Source: Gammaproteobacteria bacterium
GTDB lineage: Bacteria > Pseudomonadota > Gammaproteobacteria > Pseudomonadales > Azotimanducaceae
Length of the DNA: 64,000 bases
NCBI GenBank assembly: GCA_009841615.1
Contig: VXLL01000035.1
Location: forward strand, 62,001 to 126,000
Direction of reading: 5' to 3'
The notes under the pieces were generated by a model. It ran no database searches. It was not told the origin of the DNA and saw only the letters and a list, made by a program, of their open reading frames with translations. A program made the position numbers and the translations under genes. Every line of letters starts with the position of its first letter. Positions within the stretch are counted from its first letter, which is position 1. Shown one piece after another: positions 45,629 to 54,738 of this stretch.

Positions 45629-47443
45629 CTACTCACCATTCCTGTCGCGCAAGAACCCTCGGAGATGCTCAGACATTTTGGGGTTGCGTAATTTACGTAA
45701 TGCCGTAGCTTCGACTTTTCTGACTTGCTCTTTTGTGACGTTGAGCAATTCTCTTATTTCCTCTAAGGAATACTCGCGCGCTAAGCCGACTCCAAAGCGC
45801 ATCCGAAGAATCTCAGCTTCCTCGGAGCTCAGTTCTGTGAGAAGTTCGGTGATGATGTCGTGTAAATTCGCTGTCGTGGCGTTTTCGGCTGGTCCGATCG
45901 TATTGGGATCGTCTAGAAAGTCGCCGATCGAATTTTCGCTGTCTTGCTGGACGGGTGCATCTATGGAGATTGCCTCTACACAGACTCGCTGAATCTGGTG
46001 AATTTTCTTGTGACTAATTGTGGACTTCTGGCTAAGTTCAGCTATAGTCGGTTCACGTCCTAACTCCTGCACCAATTGTCGATGAGTTCGATTTAGACGC
46101 TTCATAGTTTCGACTAGATGCGCTGGGATTCTTATCGTTTGTGCGTTTTCAGCAATGTAGCGCGAAACCCCTTGTCTGATCCACCAAGTCGCATAAGTCG
46201 CAAACTTATAACCAAGTCGATAGTCGTATTTCTCGACAGCTTTCAACAAACCGATATTTCCTTCTTGAATCAAATCCAAAAGGTAGGGTCCACGATTGGA
46301 CAGTTTTCTAGCAATGGAAATTACGAGTCTTAAGTTTGCTTGAACCATATCTTGTTTTGCATCGGCAGCTTTCCTTTCACCCAATTTCATCTGCTCGACG
46401 ATTTCATTCAATTCGGTTCGAGAGATTCCTGCCTTTTTTAGTAAGTTGTTGATGGACTTTTGCGACTTCGCGATATCACTACTAGCATCTAGGAACTCCA
46501 CACTCCAAGGTTCTATCGATTTGATCTCTTGTCGTAACCAGTGCACATCGGACAGTGTTTGATTCACGAGTCTTGACTTAGGCATACCGCAAGCGAGACA
46601 CAATTGGTAAATTCTGTGCTCGTGCTTTTGTACTTTTGTCTGTAATGTGTGCGGTAATGAGTGCAGTTCCTTACGCAACTCCGGTACCAATTTGAAGCGT
46701 GAGTACGTATTACAAAGTCGTTTTTGTGCTCCTAAATACTTTCTCGACGATCTTCCTTCCGAACGAATCACTCTTTTGAAATTTCCATACACTCTCTTGA
46801 GTTCTGAAAAACGCTCTAGTGCAATCTTGGGATCGATGATGTTGTTTCGTGTCCCATGTGACTCTTGAGCCGAGTTGGAACTAGCTGTTGTTGCCGGTAC
46901 TACAGTGCGTACTGGGTCGAGAAAACCGGATACAACGCTCTTAAGTTTTTGTTCTCGTCGTGCTTTACCGTGTTTCGTAAGCAAGCGTTCTACTACGCCC
47001 GGAAATCGCGCCGCGGCAGCTGCCTCTTCTCGCATACCTTCCTCGTAGCGCATTGCAATTTCAATCTCTTCGTCACGCGAAAGTAACGTGCTCTGTCGTA
47101 AGCCGCGTAAATAGCTGTATGAGAGACTTGTACTTTCGCCATTACGCGTTTCACGTACACTGATTACAGCGACATTTGCATCCGTTTCAAAATCCGAACC
47201 ATTCGTCCTGGATGATTCTTGGGAAACTTCAAAGTCTTCGCGAAGCCCGTGAATAGGAATTTCTAAACTACACAACAAGCTTATGACGTTGTCTAGTAAA
47301 TTCTCACGAGGGGTTTCATCGTCAAGATATTCGGTGATTTCGTCGACTGTCAGGTAACCTTGTTCCTGACCTATGTCGATCAAATCCTTGATTTGGATTT
47401 GCCTTGACTCAGTGTGTGATGTTTGCATATTAGTACTCGGCAT
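45629..47443 (-). CDS. RpoD-like sigma-70 factor, divergent paralogue
   Basis: A 604-residue sigma factor of the full RpoD layout: region 1.1, a long non-conserved insert, and regions 2-4 ([52 protein letters not shown]). It differs from the neighbouring RpoD at promoter-contact positions: region 2.4 has [18 protein letters not shown], and the -35 helix has TKEQVRKVE where RpoD has TRERIRQIE. It should therefore read a modified promoter set. It ends with the usual C-terminal [11 protein letters not shown]. It is transcribed toward the DUF4143 gene; the split tRNA lies immediately upstream on the other strand. Confidence 0.9.
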   Translation of the reverse strand: MPSTNMQTSHTESRQIQIKDLIDIGQEQGYLTVDEITEYLDDETPRENLLDNVISLLCSLEIPIHGLREDFEVSQESSRTNGSDFETDANVAVISVRETRNGESTSLSYSYLRGLRQSTLLSRDEEIEIAMRYEEGMREEAAAAARFPGVVERLLTKHGKARREQKLKSVVSGFLDPVRTVVPATTASSNSAQESHGTRNNIIDPKIALERFSELKRVYGNFKRVIRSEGRSSRKYLGAQKRLCNTYSRFKLVPELRKELHSLPHTLQTKVQKHEHRIYQLCLACGMPKSRLVNQTLSDVHWLRQEIKSIEPWSVEFLDASSDIAKSQKSINNLLKKAGISRTELNEIVEQMKLGERKAADAKQDMVQANLRLVISIARKLSNRGPYLLDLIQEGNIGLLKAVEKYDYRLGYKFATYATWWIRQGVSRYIAENAQTIRIPAHLVETMKRLNRTHRQLVQELGREPTIAELSQKSTISHKKIHQIQRVCVEAISIDAPVQQDSENSIGDFLDDPNTIGPAENATTANLHDIITELLTELSSEEAEILRMRFGVGLAREYSLEEIRELLNVTKEQVRKVEATALRKLRNPKMSEHLRGFLRDRNGE

Positions 47444-47474
47444 ACCGCAGTTGCGAAAATATCACAGGGAGTTC

Positions 47475-47486
47475 TGTCGTACGACA
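47475..47486. promoter_or_regulatory. 12-bp palindrome between the sigma paralogue and the tRNA gene
   Basis: TGTCGTACGACA is a perfect palindrome 32 bases upstream of the sigma paralogue start and about 48 bases upstream of the tRNA. Its position in the divergent promoter region suggests a regulator site affecting one or both transcripts. No known consensus is assigned. Confidence 0.35.
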
Positions 47487-47533
47487 AAATCGGTGCAACC
47501 GTTTATTGAGACATAAAATATTTGAAAAAGTTC

Positions 47534-47885
47534 GGGCCCATAGCTCAGTTGGTTAGAGCAGTGGACTCATCAAATAGGTGCGTTCATCGTGAAAGCGTTG
47601 AATAGAACGGGATGAATTCAGGGAAACCTAAGACGATTACGTCATCGTTAAGGCAACCTTGAGCCAAACCAACGATACATCGTTGGGAGGTGCAGAGACT
47701 ACCTGAGAACTGATCGCAGTTCGCGCGATCGAGAGTTCTTAATAACAGGCTTGAGCGTCCCGCGCCCTAACCAGCATGTGCTGTCGGGCGATGAGATAGT
47801 CCACGCCACTGGAAACAGTGGGTGTCTAGATTCTTCTAGATCGTGAATCCATAGGTCCCAGGTTCGAGTCCTGGTGGGCCCACCA
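47534..47885 (+). tRNA. tRNA-Ile2 (CAU anticodon) gene split by an intron
   Basis: The 5' exon (47534-47570) gives acceptor arm GGGCCCA, D arm GCTC...GAGC and anticodon stem GTGGA, ending in CTCAT. The 3' exon (47846-47885) continues with AA, stem TCCAT, variable loop AGGTC, T arm CCAGG-TTCGAGT-CCTGG, acceptor TGGGCCC, A and encoded CCA. Joined, they make a normal 77-nt cloverleaf with anticodon CAU. The GGGCCC acceptor stem fits the minor isoleucine tRNA, in which TilS converts C34 to lysidine, better than either methionine tRNA. The intron lies between U36 and A37. Confidence 0.93.
47571..47845 (+). ncRNA. group I self-splicing intron in the tRNA anticodon loop
   Basis: 275 nt without a reading frame. 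P1: exon CAU plus intron C pairs with GGUG (47577-47580), placing the conserved U-G wobble at the 5' splice site. P3: GGGATG (47609-47614) with CGTCCC (47756-47761). P4: TCAGGG (from 47618) with CCTTGA (from 47657). P5 CCT/AGG with an ACGAT/ATCGT extension; P6a AACGA/TCGTT. P7: GACTA (47697-47701) with TAGTC (47797-47801). P8: CGCCC (47763-47767) with GGGCG (47786-47790). P9: CCACT/AGTGG closed by GGAAAC, then a TCTAGA hairpin. The last base is G (omega-G, 47845). An additional AGAACT...AGTTCT hairpin lies between P7 and P3. The CAU/GUG guide pairing is the same as in the Azoarcus tRNA-Ile intron. Confidence 0.92.
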
Positions 47886-47998
47886 ACCTCGCACTTCCTA
47901 GTCTTTGATTAGCGGAGTCAAACACTTTCACTCAATTCGTGCAATCGCTATAAATCGGTCGAAATCGAACTTGACTTGACCGGTAGCAAAGAGTGGAC

Positions 47999-49816
47999 TT
48001 ATCCGTTCCAATCCGTAAGTCGAGACTTTAGATGTCGCAGAGCTTTTGCTTCGATTTGACGAATGCGCTCTCGAGTGATATTGAACACTCTACCGACTTC
48101 TTCGAGTGTATATTCTGTGTTCTGACCGATACCAAATCGCATCCTTAGAACTTTCGCTTCGCGGGAACTAAGTTCGCCCAAGCGTTCGTGAATGACGTCC
48201 CTCAACCCTCGAGATTCTGCTTGATCCATTGGCGTAGATTCATACGGGTCTTTGAGAAAATCACCTAAACTAGCGTCGTCGTCTTCACCTATCGGAGCAT
48301 CTGTAGATGCTGGTTGAATACTGATTCCTTGAATATGTCGAATCTTATCAAGTATTAATTCCATTCTTGCAGACAGTTCATCGACCGTGGGCTCGCGTCC
48401 TAGTTCTTGAGACAACTGTCTATGGATGCGGTTATGCTTGTTAACCAAATCAAACATGTGAACCGGTATTCGAATAGTCCGAGATTGATCCGAAATCGAG
48501 CGCGTAATTGCTTGCCGAATCCACCACGTGGCATATGTCGAAAATTTATACCCACGGCGGTATTCAAACTTGTCGACGGCTTTCATCAACCCAATATTGC
48601 CTTCTTGGATTAAGTCGAGAAAGTGAAGACCACGATTGTTGTATTTTTTGGCGATCGAAATCACCAAACGCAGATTCGCTTTAACCATTTGGCGTTTTGC
48701 GCTTTCCATCTTGCGCTGGCCTTTGGTAATTCGACTATCAATGTCCTTAAGGGTCGAGTACTTTTTCACACCACTATCGTTAAGAATTGCATTGACGCGT
48801 CGCTGATGGCGAAATATCTCTGTTTTCTTTATCAGTAAACCACTACTGTAAGGATAGTCTCCCCGAATGTGGTGGCGCATGTCAGTTATAGTGCCCGGCG
48901 GCAAGACTCGTACCAGTTCTTTGAAAATTTCTCTCGGCATACCGCTCTCCCTTACGCAAATCTGAAAGAGCAGCTTTATTCGCCGGCGGACTTCCGCCAT
49001 AGCATTAAGTGGTTGGCCGAGCAGCTCTTCATGTGCTTCAGGTGTTAGTTTGAATCGAGAGAAACAGTCAATTAACTTTTCATGCGATGCCGCCAATTCG
49101 GCTTGTTCAGATTTGTTCAACCGGCTGGGGCGTTTGTTTTTGGTAATCCGTTCAACGACCTTCTTGTGTTTTTCGTTGACTTTGCGTAGAGCTTCGAAGC
49201 GAGTTTGGGCGATCTCGGGATCCGGCCCCCGAGTACGTGGTGTAGTCTGTTGCGGAGGCTTTTTAGTCGCGTCGATTTGTACTGGATTCTGAATTTCGGC
49301 ATCAGGATCTAGGTAGCCGACTAGTAAGTCGCTTAGCTTCTTCTTTTTATTGGTGTTGTCATATTGTTCGATTAACCAATCGACCGTACCGGGGAATTCT
49401 GCAACGGCTTTGAGAATGTCTCGCATACCTTCTTCGATCTCGCGCGCAATTTTGATCTCATCGTCTCGCGTGAGTAACTCAACTCCCCCCATTTCGCGCA
49501 AGTACATGCGTGCGGGATCGGTTGTTCGGCGCGCCTCGGAAGTGACCGCGGCTAGAGCTATCGCAGCCTCGTCAGCAGCAACATCGTCCGAAGAGTTTTC
49601 GGTAGTGGTAAACAGATTTTCTCCGTCGGGAGCAGCTTCATCGACGCTAATCCCGAGGTCCATCAGGTTATGTATGATGTCATCGATCTCGTCTTCGTCG
49701 CGGTCATTACTTAACACGTCGTGAATATCTGCGATAACCAAGTAGCCTTGGTCGCGTCCGCGTTCAATGAGTTCTTCGATGGGACTCTGTTCGGTATCGG
49801 TATTTGGATTGGGCAT
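47999..49816 (-). CDS. rpoD: primary sigma factor RpoD
   Basis: A 605-residue housekeeping sigma-70. Region 1.1 ([16 protein letters not shown]), 1.2 ([22 protein letters not shown]), a non-conserved region, 2.1-2.4 ([38 protein letters not shown], then [13 protein letters not shown]), region 3 and 4.2 ([17 protein letters not shown]) are all intact. It ends in [10 protein letters not shown] and lacks the usual terminal SEVLRSFLDD-like segment found in E. coli. It is preceded by dnaG, yqeY and rpsU, the macromolecular-synthesis operon, so this copy is the primary sigma. AGAGGTAG precedes the ATG. Confidence 0.95.
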   Translation of the reverse strand: MPNPNTDTEQSPIEELIERGRDQGYLVIADIHDVLSNDRDEDEIDDIIHNLMDLGISVDEAAPDGENLFTTTENSSDDVAADEAAIALAAVTSEARRTTDPARMYLREMGGVELLTRDDEIKIAREIEEGMRDILKAVAEFPGTVDWLIEQYDNTNKKKKLSDLLVGYLDPDAEIQNPVQIDATKKPPQQTTPRTRGPDPEIAQTRFEALRKVNEKHKKVVERITKNKRPSRLNKSEQAELAASHEKLIDCFSRFKLTPEAHEELLGQPLNAMAEVRRRIKLLFQICVRESGMPREIFKELVRVLPPGTITDMRHHIRGDYPYSSGLLIKKTEIFRHQRRVNAILNDSGVKKYSTLKDIDSRITKGQRKMESAKRQMVKANLRLVISIAKKYNNRGLHFLDLIQEGNIGLMKAVDKFEYRRGYKFSTYATWWIRQAITRSISDQSRTIRIPVHMFDLVNKHNRIHRQLSQELGREPTVDELSARMELILDKIRHIQGISIQPASTDAPIGEDDDASLGDFLKDPYESTPMDQAESRGLRDVIHERLGELSSREAKVLRMRFGIGQNTEYTLEEVGRVFNITRERIRQIEAKALRHLKSRLTDWNG

Positions 49817-49885
49817 TACTACCTCTATAGATGAAACTTTAATTAAAGTGAAACAATCGAGTTGCTAACACTGCAAATGCATAAA

Positions 49886-51580
49886 TTAAACATCGCGCCG
49901 GGCAATCTCCCGTTTAAATCGAAAGATTAAGGTGTCGATCGCATTCAAGAGTGGATCCCTGAGACCAGTTTCTTGTAATCCAGGTGGCGCGCTTTCTGCA
50001 ACTTGCACTAAATATCTGTGTTCTGGTGAATTATTCTCGTAGGATGCGAGCAGTTGCGCGAAGTTATTCAACTCGTTCTCGCGTATTCGCAGAATCGCGT
50101 CGAATATCAGTGACTCCTTTTGTAATTCGGAAATCGAATTCATTGACTTTTTCGAAATAAGAGGCACTACATCCATGTTGTGTACGAGACTTCGTAGGGT
50201 ATTCCGTTCCCCGACTTTCAGTCGTTTGCTCTTCCGATCTGTAGATTTGTTGTTTTGAGAACTCAATTCTCTCGTAGTTCTGGACCCTACCGAAGGGTAG
50301 TCACGGAGGCCAAGAATGGGGATGTCGTGCCCGACGATGTCCTGTAATTTCCTAAACATGAAGTCTCGATACAGCTCGTAAGGAATTTCATTGATAACAG
50401 TCCGCGCGCGTTCTACGAACGCAGACTGACCTTCCGGGTCGTTGATGTCGTATTGTGCTTGTAATTCATTGAAGAAATACGCGGAAGAATTCGGCGCTTT
50501 TTCCACGAGTTCATGGAACTGCTCCACTCCATGTGTGCGAACGTAAGAGTCCGGGTCATCACCCTTGGGTAACCGAACGACGCGAATTCGTTGGCCTTTT
50601 TTCAAAAGTGAATATCCGTGTTCTAATGCGCGCCAAGTTGCTGTAGCTCCCGCATCGTCGCCATCAAAACACAGGACATATTCCGAACAATACTTGAGCA
50701 TGAGCTGTATTTGCTGAAGAGTAAGCGCGGTACCGAGAGGGGCTACGACGTTTTCGATTCCGTGTTGAGCTAAAGCGATCACGTCCATGTACCCTTCGAC
50801 GACAATCAGGCTACTCAAAGAAGCATTCGAACGCCAGGCTTCATAAATCCCGTAAAGGCACTTGCTCTTGTTATATACCAACGACTGCGGTGAGTTCATA
50901 TATTTAGGTGCTTGGTCCGTAGAAACTACACGACCGCCAAAAGCTATGGTTCGCCCACGCATGTCGCGGATGGGAAACATCACTCGATCTCGAAACTTAT
51001 CGTAGGACTTTCCTTTGTCGCTTTGAGTAATTAGTCCACAATCGAGTAGTACTTGTTCTTCCACTCGTGCCAGAGCTAAGCTGATGGAATCGAAGGCATT
51101 AGGAGCATAGCCGAGTGCGAATTTTTCGATGATCTCTTGTTGAATGCCGCGAGATTCAAGGTACTTCAAACCTGCAGAACCGTCCGCTAAAGTTTTCTGG
51201 TAATAGTCTGCTGCCGCTTCTAATGTACTATACAGGAGTCGAAATTTGTTGAGCTCTTTAGGCGTATAACGTGACTGCTTCCCGTCTGGAGGGAGCGGTA
51301 TCCCAACGAGATCGGCCAGCATTTTTACTGCCTCTGGAAACTTGAGCCCTTTTTGGTGCATGACAAAATCAATCATGGAACCATGTGCCCCACAACCATA
51401 ACAATGGTAGGTTTGGTCGACAGGGTAAACGTGGAACGAAGGAGTCTTCTCTTGATGAAAAGGGCATTTTCCTTTGTAACTTTTCCCGCTTGGGGTTAAT
51501 TCCACAGAGTCTCCTATCAGACTCACCGCATCAATTCGATCCTTGAGCTCTGTTATGAATTGTGGCGTGAAACTCGTCAT
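49886..51580 (-). CDS. dnaG: DNA primase
   Basis: A primase of 564 residues when started at ATG 51580; a GTG at 51598 inside the yqeY end would add six residues. The N-terminal zinc-binding domain has CPFH and CYGCG, the TOPRIM core has VVEGYMDVIALAQHG and CFDGDDAG, and a C-terminal helicase-binding domain follows. It makes RNA primers at the replication fork with DnaB. It is the third gene of rpsU-yqeY-dnaG-rpoD, with about 70 bases before rpoD. Confidence 0.95.
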   Translation of the reverse strand: MTSFTPQFITELKDRIDAVSLIGDSVELTPSGKSYKGKCPFHQEKTPSFHVYPVDQTYHCYGCGAHGSMIDFVMHQKGLKFPEAVKMLADLVGIPLPPDGKQSRYTPKELNKFRLLYSTLEAAADYYQKTLADGSAGLKYLESRGIQQEIIEKFALGYAPNAFDSISLALARVEEQVLLDCGLITQSDKGKSYDKFRDRVMFPIRDMRGRTIAFGGRVVSTDQAPKYMNSPQSLVYNKSKCLYGIYEAWRSNASLSSLIVVEGYMDVIALAQHGIENVVAPLGTALTLQQIQLMLKYCSEYVLCFDGDDAGATATWRALEHGYSLLKKGQRIRVVRLPKGDDPDSYVRTHGVEQFHELVEKAPNSSAYFFNELQAQYDINDPEGQSAFVERARTVINEIPYELYRDFMFRKLQDIVGHDIPILGLRDYPSVGSRTTRELSSQNNKSTDRKSKRLKVGERNTLRSLVHNMDVVPLISKKSMNSISELQKESLIFDAILRIRENELNNFAQLLASYENNSPEHRYLVQVAESAPPGLQETGLRDPLLNAIDTLIFRFKREIARRDV

Positions 51581-51587
51581 AGACTGT

Positions 51588-52043
51588 TTAGTTAGCACTC
51601 AGACGCGCTTGAACAATCTTGCTTACTTGCGCCATGTCTGCCCGCCCACTTAAAGATTGAGTCAGGTGTCCCATGACTTTTCCCATGTGCTGCATCGAAT
51701 CTGCTTGCAATGTCTTACAAGCTTGATCAACAGCGTCGCTTACTTCTACCTCGGTGAGTTGTTTAGGTAAAAATTCTTGAATGACCGAAATTTCATACTC
51801 CTCCTGTGTCGCAAGATCGTTTCGACCTCCATCGCGATATTGGGCAGCGGAAGAAGCACGCTGTTTTTGCATGCGTACCAAGACTTGATGTAGTCCTTGA
51901 TCTGTCAGTTCACTACGGGAATCGATTTCAGCTTGTTTGATCTCAGCATTAATTAAGCGCAGTATCGCCAAACGTGCTTTATCTCGAGCACGCATTGTCG
52001 TGCGGGTGTCATCTCTTATACGTAGTTTTAGCTCAGAATCCAT
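51588..52043 (-). CDS. GatB/YqeY domain protein
   Basis: A 151-residue YqeY-family protein with the conserved N-terminus (LRIRDDTRTTMRARDKARLAILRLINAEIKQ), the segment VIQEFLPKQLTEVEV and a C-terminal QSLSGRADMAQVSKIVQARL. It resembles the tRNA-binding tail of the GatB amidotransferase subunit and may act on aminoacyl-tRNAs. It sits between rpsU and dnaG, the usual place in many gammaproteobacteria. The stop abuts the dnaG start. Confidence 0.9.
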   Translation of the reverse strand: MDSELKLRIRDDTRTTMRARDKARLAILRLINAEIKQAEIDSRSELTDQGLHQVLVRMQKQRASSAAQYRDGGRNDLATQEEYEISVIQEFLPKQLTEVEVSDAVDQACKTLQADSMQHMGKVMGHLTQSLSGRADMAQVSKIVQARLSAN

Positions 52044-52087
52044 GCGTGGACTCGTTCTTTTGTGTGACTTGTTGTGAGAGAAGATGC

Positions 52088-52303
52088 TTAGTGCAGTCTT
52101 TCGAACTTTCTTGCTTCTCGATAGAGCTTTTTGAGGTGCCTCTTTACCGCGGCCGCGTTTTTTCGTTTACGAACAGCTGTCGGTTTTTCGTAATACTCAC
52201 GACGGCGCGCTTCAGACAATACGCCGGACTTTTCGCATGCGCGCTTGAAGCGTCGCAGCGCGACATCAAAGTGTTCGTTTTCTCGGACGGTTACAGCGGG
52301 CAT
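52088..52303 (-). CDS. rpsU: 30S ribosomal protein S21
   Basis: The 71-residue S21 with [21 protein letters not shown], the [18 protein letters not shown] core and a very basic tail. It aids mRNA binding to the 30S subunit and heads the macromolecular-synthesis operon with yqeY, dnaG and rpoD. It is preceded by a 318-base spacer with a divergent aminotransferase gene, where tsaD stands in many relatives. Confidence 0.96.
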   Translation of the reverse strand: MPAVTVRENEHFDVALRRFKRACEKSGVLSEARRREYYEKPTAVRKRKNAAAVKRHLKKLYREARKFERLH

Positions 52304-52621
52304 GCAGTGTTCTCAATTTCGGGAAGCGAATTTTACTCCGATTTTGGGTAAATTTGTACAAAAAGTTGCAAAAAAGACCACATTAAACGGTGATTTACTT
52401 TAATATAGATATGGTCAGTTGCTTAGAAGTCAATTGCGCTCTCACTAAAATTCGGTGTCCTCGCAGGAAGAAGCTTGCTTGATCGGTAAAGCCCGCAACT
52501 TACACAATCCCTTGCAATATGAGGAACGCCTCCTTCTTTGCGTTAGTTCCATTGATTCAATATAAGTCACTGATTGTCAAAACAGTGCTCCTTTGCGATT
52601 ACCCGTAGGAAACCTCAAACT
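52304..52621. other. divergent promoter spacer between rpsU and an aminotransferase gene
   Basis: An AT-rich stretch of 318 bases. It must carry the rpsU operon promoter on the minus strand and the aminotransferase promoter on the plus strand. Around 52385-52410 there is an A/T-rich tract (TTTACTTTAATATAGATATGG) with -10-like elements, but no unambiguous -35/-10 pair. A TTG-initiated extension of the aminotransferase (52574) is possible but not supported by a ribosome site. Confidence 0.4.
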
Positions 52622-53866
52622 ATGACCAAACTCACGGAATTTTCACGCAAGTACGAAAAATTTAAGGCACGAAATTTGTCGCTCAATCTTGTACGTGGTA
52701 AGCCGGGTAGTGATCAGATAAAGCTGAGCAATGATCTAGACGGCGTTCTACAGGGAGACTACTTCTCGATAGATGGTACCGATACGAGAAACTACGGCGG
52801 ATTAAGAGGCATACCTGAAGCAAGAGAATTGGGCGCTTCGCTACTCGGCATCGCATCAGAAAGAGTGATTGCTGGCGGTAACTCTAGCCTGCATTTGATG
52901 TATATGACGTTGGAATTATTGGCACATCGTGGCTTAGCAGGATCGCCGCTTCTACGAAATTCGAGCGCTTGTGCGATCTGTCCTGTTCCCGGTTATGATC
53001 GGCATTTTTCCATGACCGAGTATCTAGGGTTTAAGATGTTAAACGTGCCCATGGATGCCTCGGGTCCGAATATGGACGCGATTGAAGCATTGGTTCAAAA
53101 TGACATTAACACTAGCGTGCTCTGGTGCGTACCTAGGCACTCAAACCCTACTGGCTGCACTTACAGCGACGAGACTGTAGCTCGTATAGCCGCGTTGCCG
53201 AATCTTCGTCGCGGACAACCCGATAATCCCTTCTACGTATTGTGGGACAATGCGTATGCGGTCCACGATTTCAAAGAACCAACACCGACATTAGCCAGTC
53301 TCGACGACTTGGCGATTTCACACGGTACGGAGGACAGGATTGTGCAGTTCGCCTCGACTTCGAAAATAACGTTCGCGGGTGCAGGCGTCGGATTCATTGG
53401 CTCTTCATCGAAGTTATTAGCTGACTATGAGCGCCACTTAGGGATGCGCACGGTTGGATTCGACAAAGTAAATCAACTACGTCAGGCACGATTTTTGCAA
53501 AACGGTAATGGTCTGAAAGCGCACATGAAGGAACAGGCCGCGATTATTGGTCCGAAGTTCGATGTCGCACAGCAAGTGCTGGCTCAGGAACTAGGAAACT
53601 TAGATCCTCAGATAGCTTCCTGGACTGAACCCACAGGTGGCTACTTTATATCACTTGATGTAGCATGCGGGACTGCGAAAAAGGTTGTCGAGGTTGCCAA
53701 AGAAGCTGGTCTGGCGTTGACACCAGCGGGAGCTACTTTCCCATACGGTATCGATCCTCTCGACGCGAACATTCGCATTGCGCCTACATATGCTAGTGTT
53801 GATGAAGTACAAATTGCGATGGAATTGCTAACTACATGTGTCAGATTGGTACATGCCTCTACGTAG
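52622..53866 (+). CDS. PLP-dependent aminotransferase, aspartate aminotransferase Ic type
   Basis: A 414-residue fold-type I aminotransferase of the PF12897-like group (aspartate aminotransferase subgroup Ic). The N-terminal LNLVRGKPGSDQIKLSN is typical, followed by NYGGLRGIPEAR, the PLP-phosphate region AGGNSSLHLMY, RHSNPTGCTYS, WDNAYAVHDF and the lysine site STSKITFAGAGVGF. It most likely transaminates aspartate or a related amino acid with 2-oxoglutarate. ATG at 52622 is preferred over an upstream TTG because TAGGA lies upstream and conserved sequence starts soon after. Confidence 0.88.
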   Translation: MTKLTEFSRKYEKFKARNLSLNLVRGKPGSDQIKLSNDLDGVLQGDYFSIDGTDTRNYGGLRGIPEARELGASLLGIASERVIAGGNSSLHLMYMTLELLAHRGLAGSPLLRNSSACAICPVPGYDRHFSMTEYLGFKMLNVPMDASGPNMDAIEALVQNDINTSVLWCVPRHSNPTGCTYSDETVARIAALPNLRRGQPDNPFYVLWDNAYAVHDFKEPTPTLASLDDLAISHGTEDRIVQFASTSKITFAGAGVGFIGSSSKLLADYERHLGMRTVGFDKVNQLRQARFLQNGNGLKAHMKEQAAIIGPKFDVAQQVLAQELGNLDPQIASWTEPTGGYFISLDVACGTAKKVVEVAKEAGLALTPAGATFPYGIDPLDANIRIAPTYASVDEVQIAMELLTTCVRLVHAST

Positions 53867-53913
53867 GAGTGGTAGTCAGCTATATGCGAGACAAATAGTA
53901 AGAGCGTGCCTAA

Positions 53914-54738
53914 GTGGTAAATAGCACACGTATAGGGATCGTGCAATTGTGTTCGCGTAATGAAGTTAAGCAGAATCTTCAAACCGTTGAGAATCTAGTA
54001 GCGGACGCGGTCGCTCAGGGCGCGGAAGTTGTTTTTCTACCCGAAGCTTTCGCATACATTGGATCCGATGAAGGACAAATCCCGCTCGCAGAGATTTTCA
54101 CTAGACCAGGTCCGATTCTTTCGTCTTGTGTTACCCTAGCGCATACTCATGGCGTGCATTTAATTGCGGGTGGCTTTCCTGAAAGAGCTACTTCAGACAA
54201 AATTTACAACACTTGCTTCCACGTTACTCCTACGGGCGACATCCAAGCTCGATATCGAAAGATTCATCTATTTGACGTAGATCTCGCAGATGGTACGAAA
54301 CTGCAAGAGTCTCGTACGACGGTGCCGGGGCAAGAGCTGATAACAACGGAACTGCCCTTTGGTACTCTAGGATTGAGTGTGTGTTACGATCTACGTTTCC
54401 CACGTTTATATCAATCCTTAGTTGACGCCGGTGCAGTGGCTGTGACAGTTCCTGCGGCTTTTACAGCGTACACCGGACAAGCACACTGGCATGTACTCTT
54501 ACGGGCTCGTGCGATCGAATGCCAAGCCTACTTCATTGCCCCAGCTCAGGTTGGCGATCATGGTTATCCGGGTCGACAGTCGTTTGGACATGCTTTAGTT
54601 GTAGATCCGTGGGGATCGATAGTCGCAGAGTGTTCGACGGATGAACCGAGCGTTGCTGTCGCGGAGATTAACCCGTTAGAGGTTACTCGAATCCGAACTC
54701 AACTCCCGAGTCTTGAACACCAAAGGGAATTTCAATGA
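53914..54738 (+). CDS. nitrilase-superfamily amidase (Nit1-like)
   Basis: A 274-residue carbon-nitrogen hydrolase with the Glu-Lys-Cys triad: Glu in FLPEAFAY, Lys in RYRKIHLFDVDL and Cys in SVCYDLRFPRLY. The match to Nit1/deaminated-glutathione amidase proteins is good (HLFDVDLADG, AHWHVLLRARAIECQAY), so a metabolite-repair role is likely; in pseudomonads it sits near similar housekeeping genes. The start is GTG at 53914. The gene overlaps the following permease by ATGA. Confidence 0.88.
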   Translation: MVNSTRIGIVQLCSRNEVKQNLQTVENLVADAVAQGAEVVFLPEAFAYIGSDEGQIPLAEIFTRPGPILSSCVTLAHTHGVHLIAGGFPERATSDKIYNTCFHVTPTGDIQARYRKIHLFDVDLADGTKLQESRTTVPGQELITTELPFGTLGLSVCYDLRFPRLYQSLVDAGAVAVTVPAAFTAYTGQAHWHVLLRARAIECQAYFIAPAQVGDHGYPGRQSFGHALVVDPWGSIVAECSTDEPSVAVAEINPLEVTRIRTQLPSLEHQREFQ

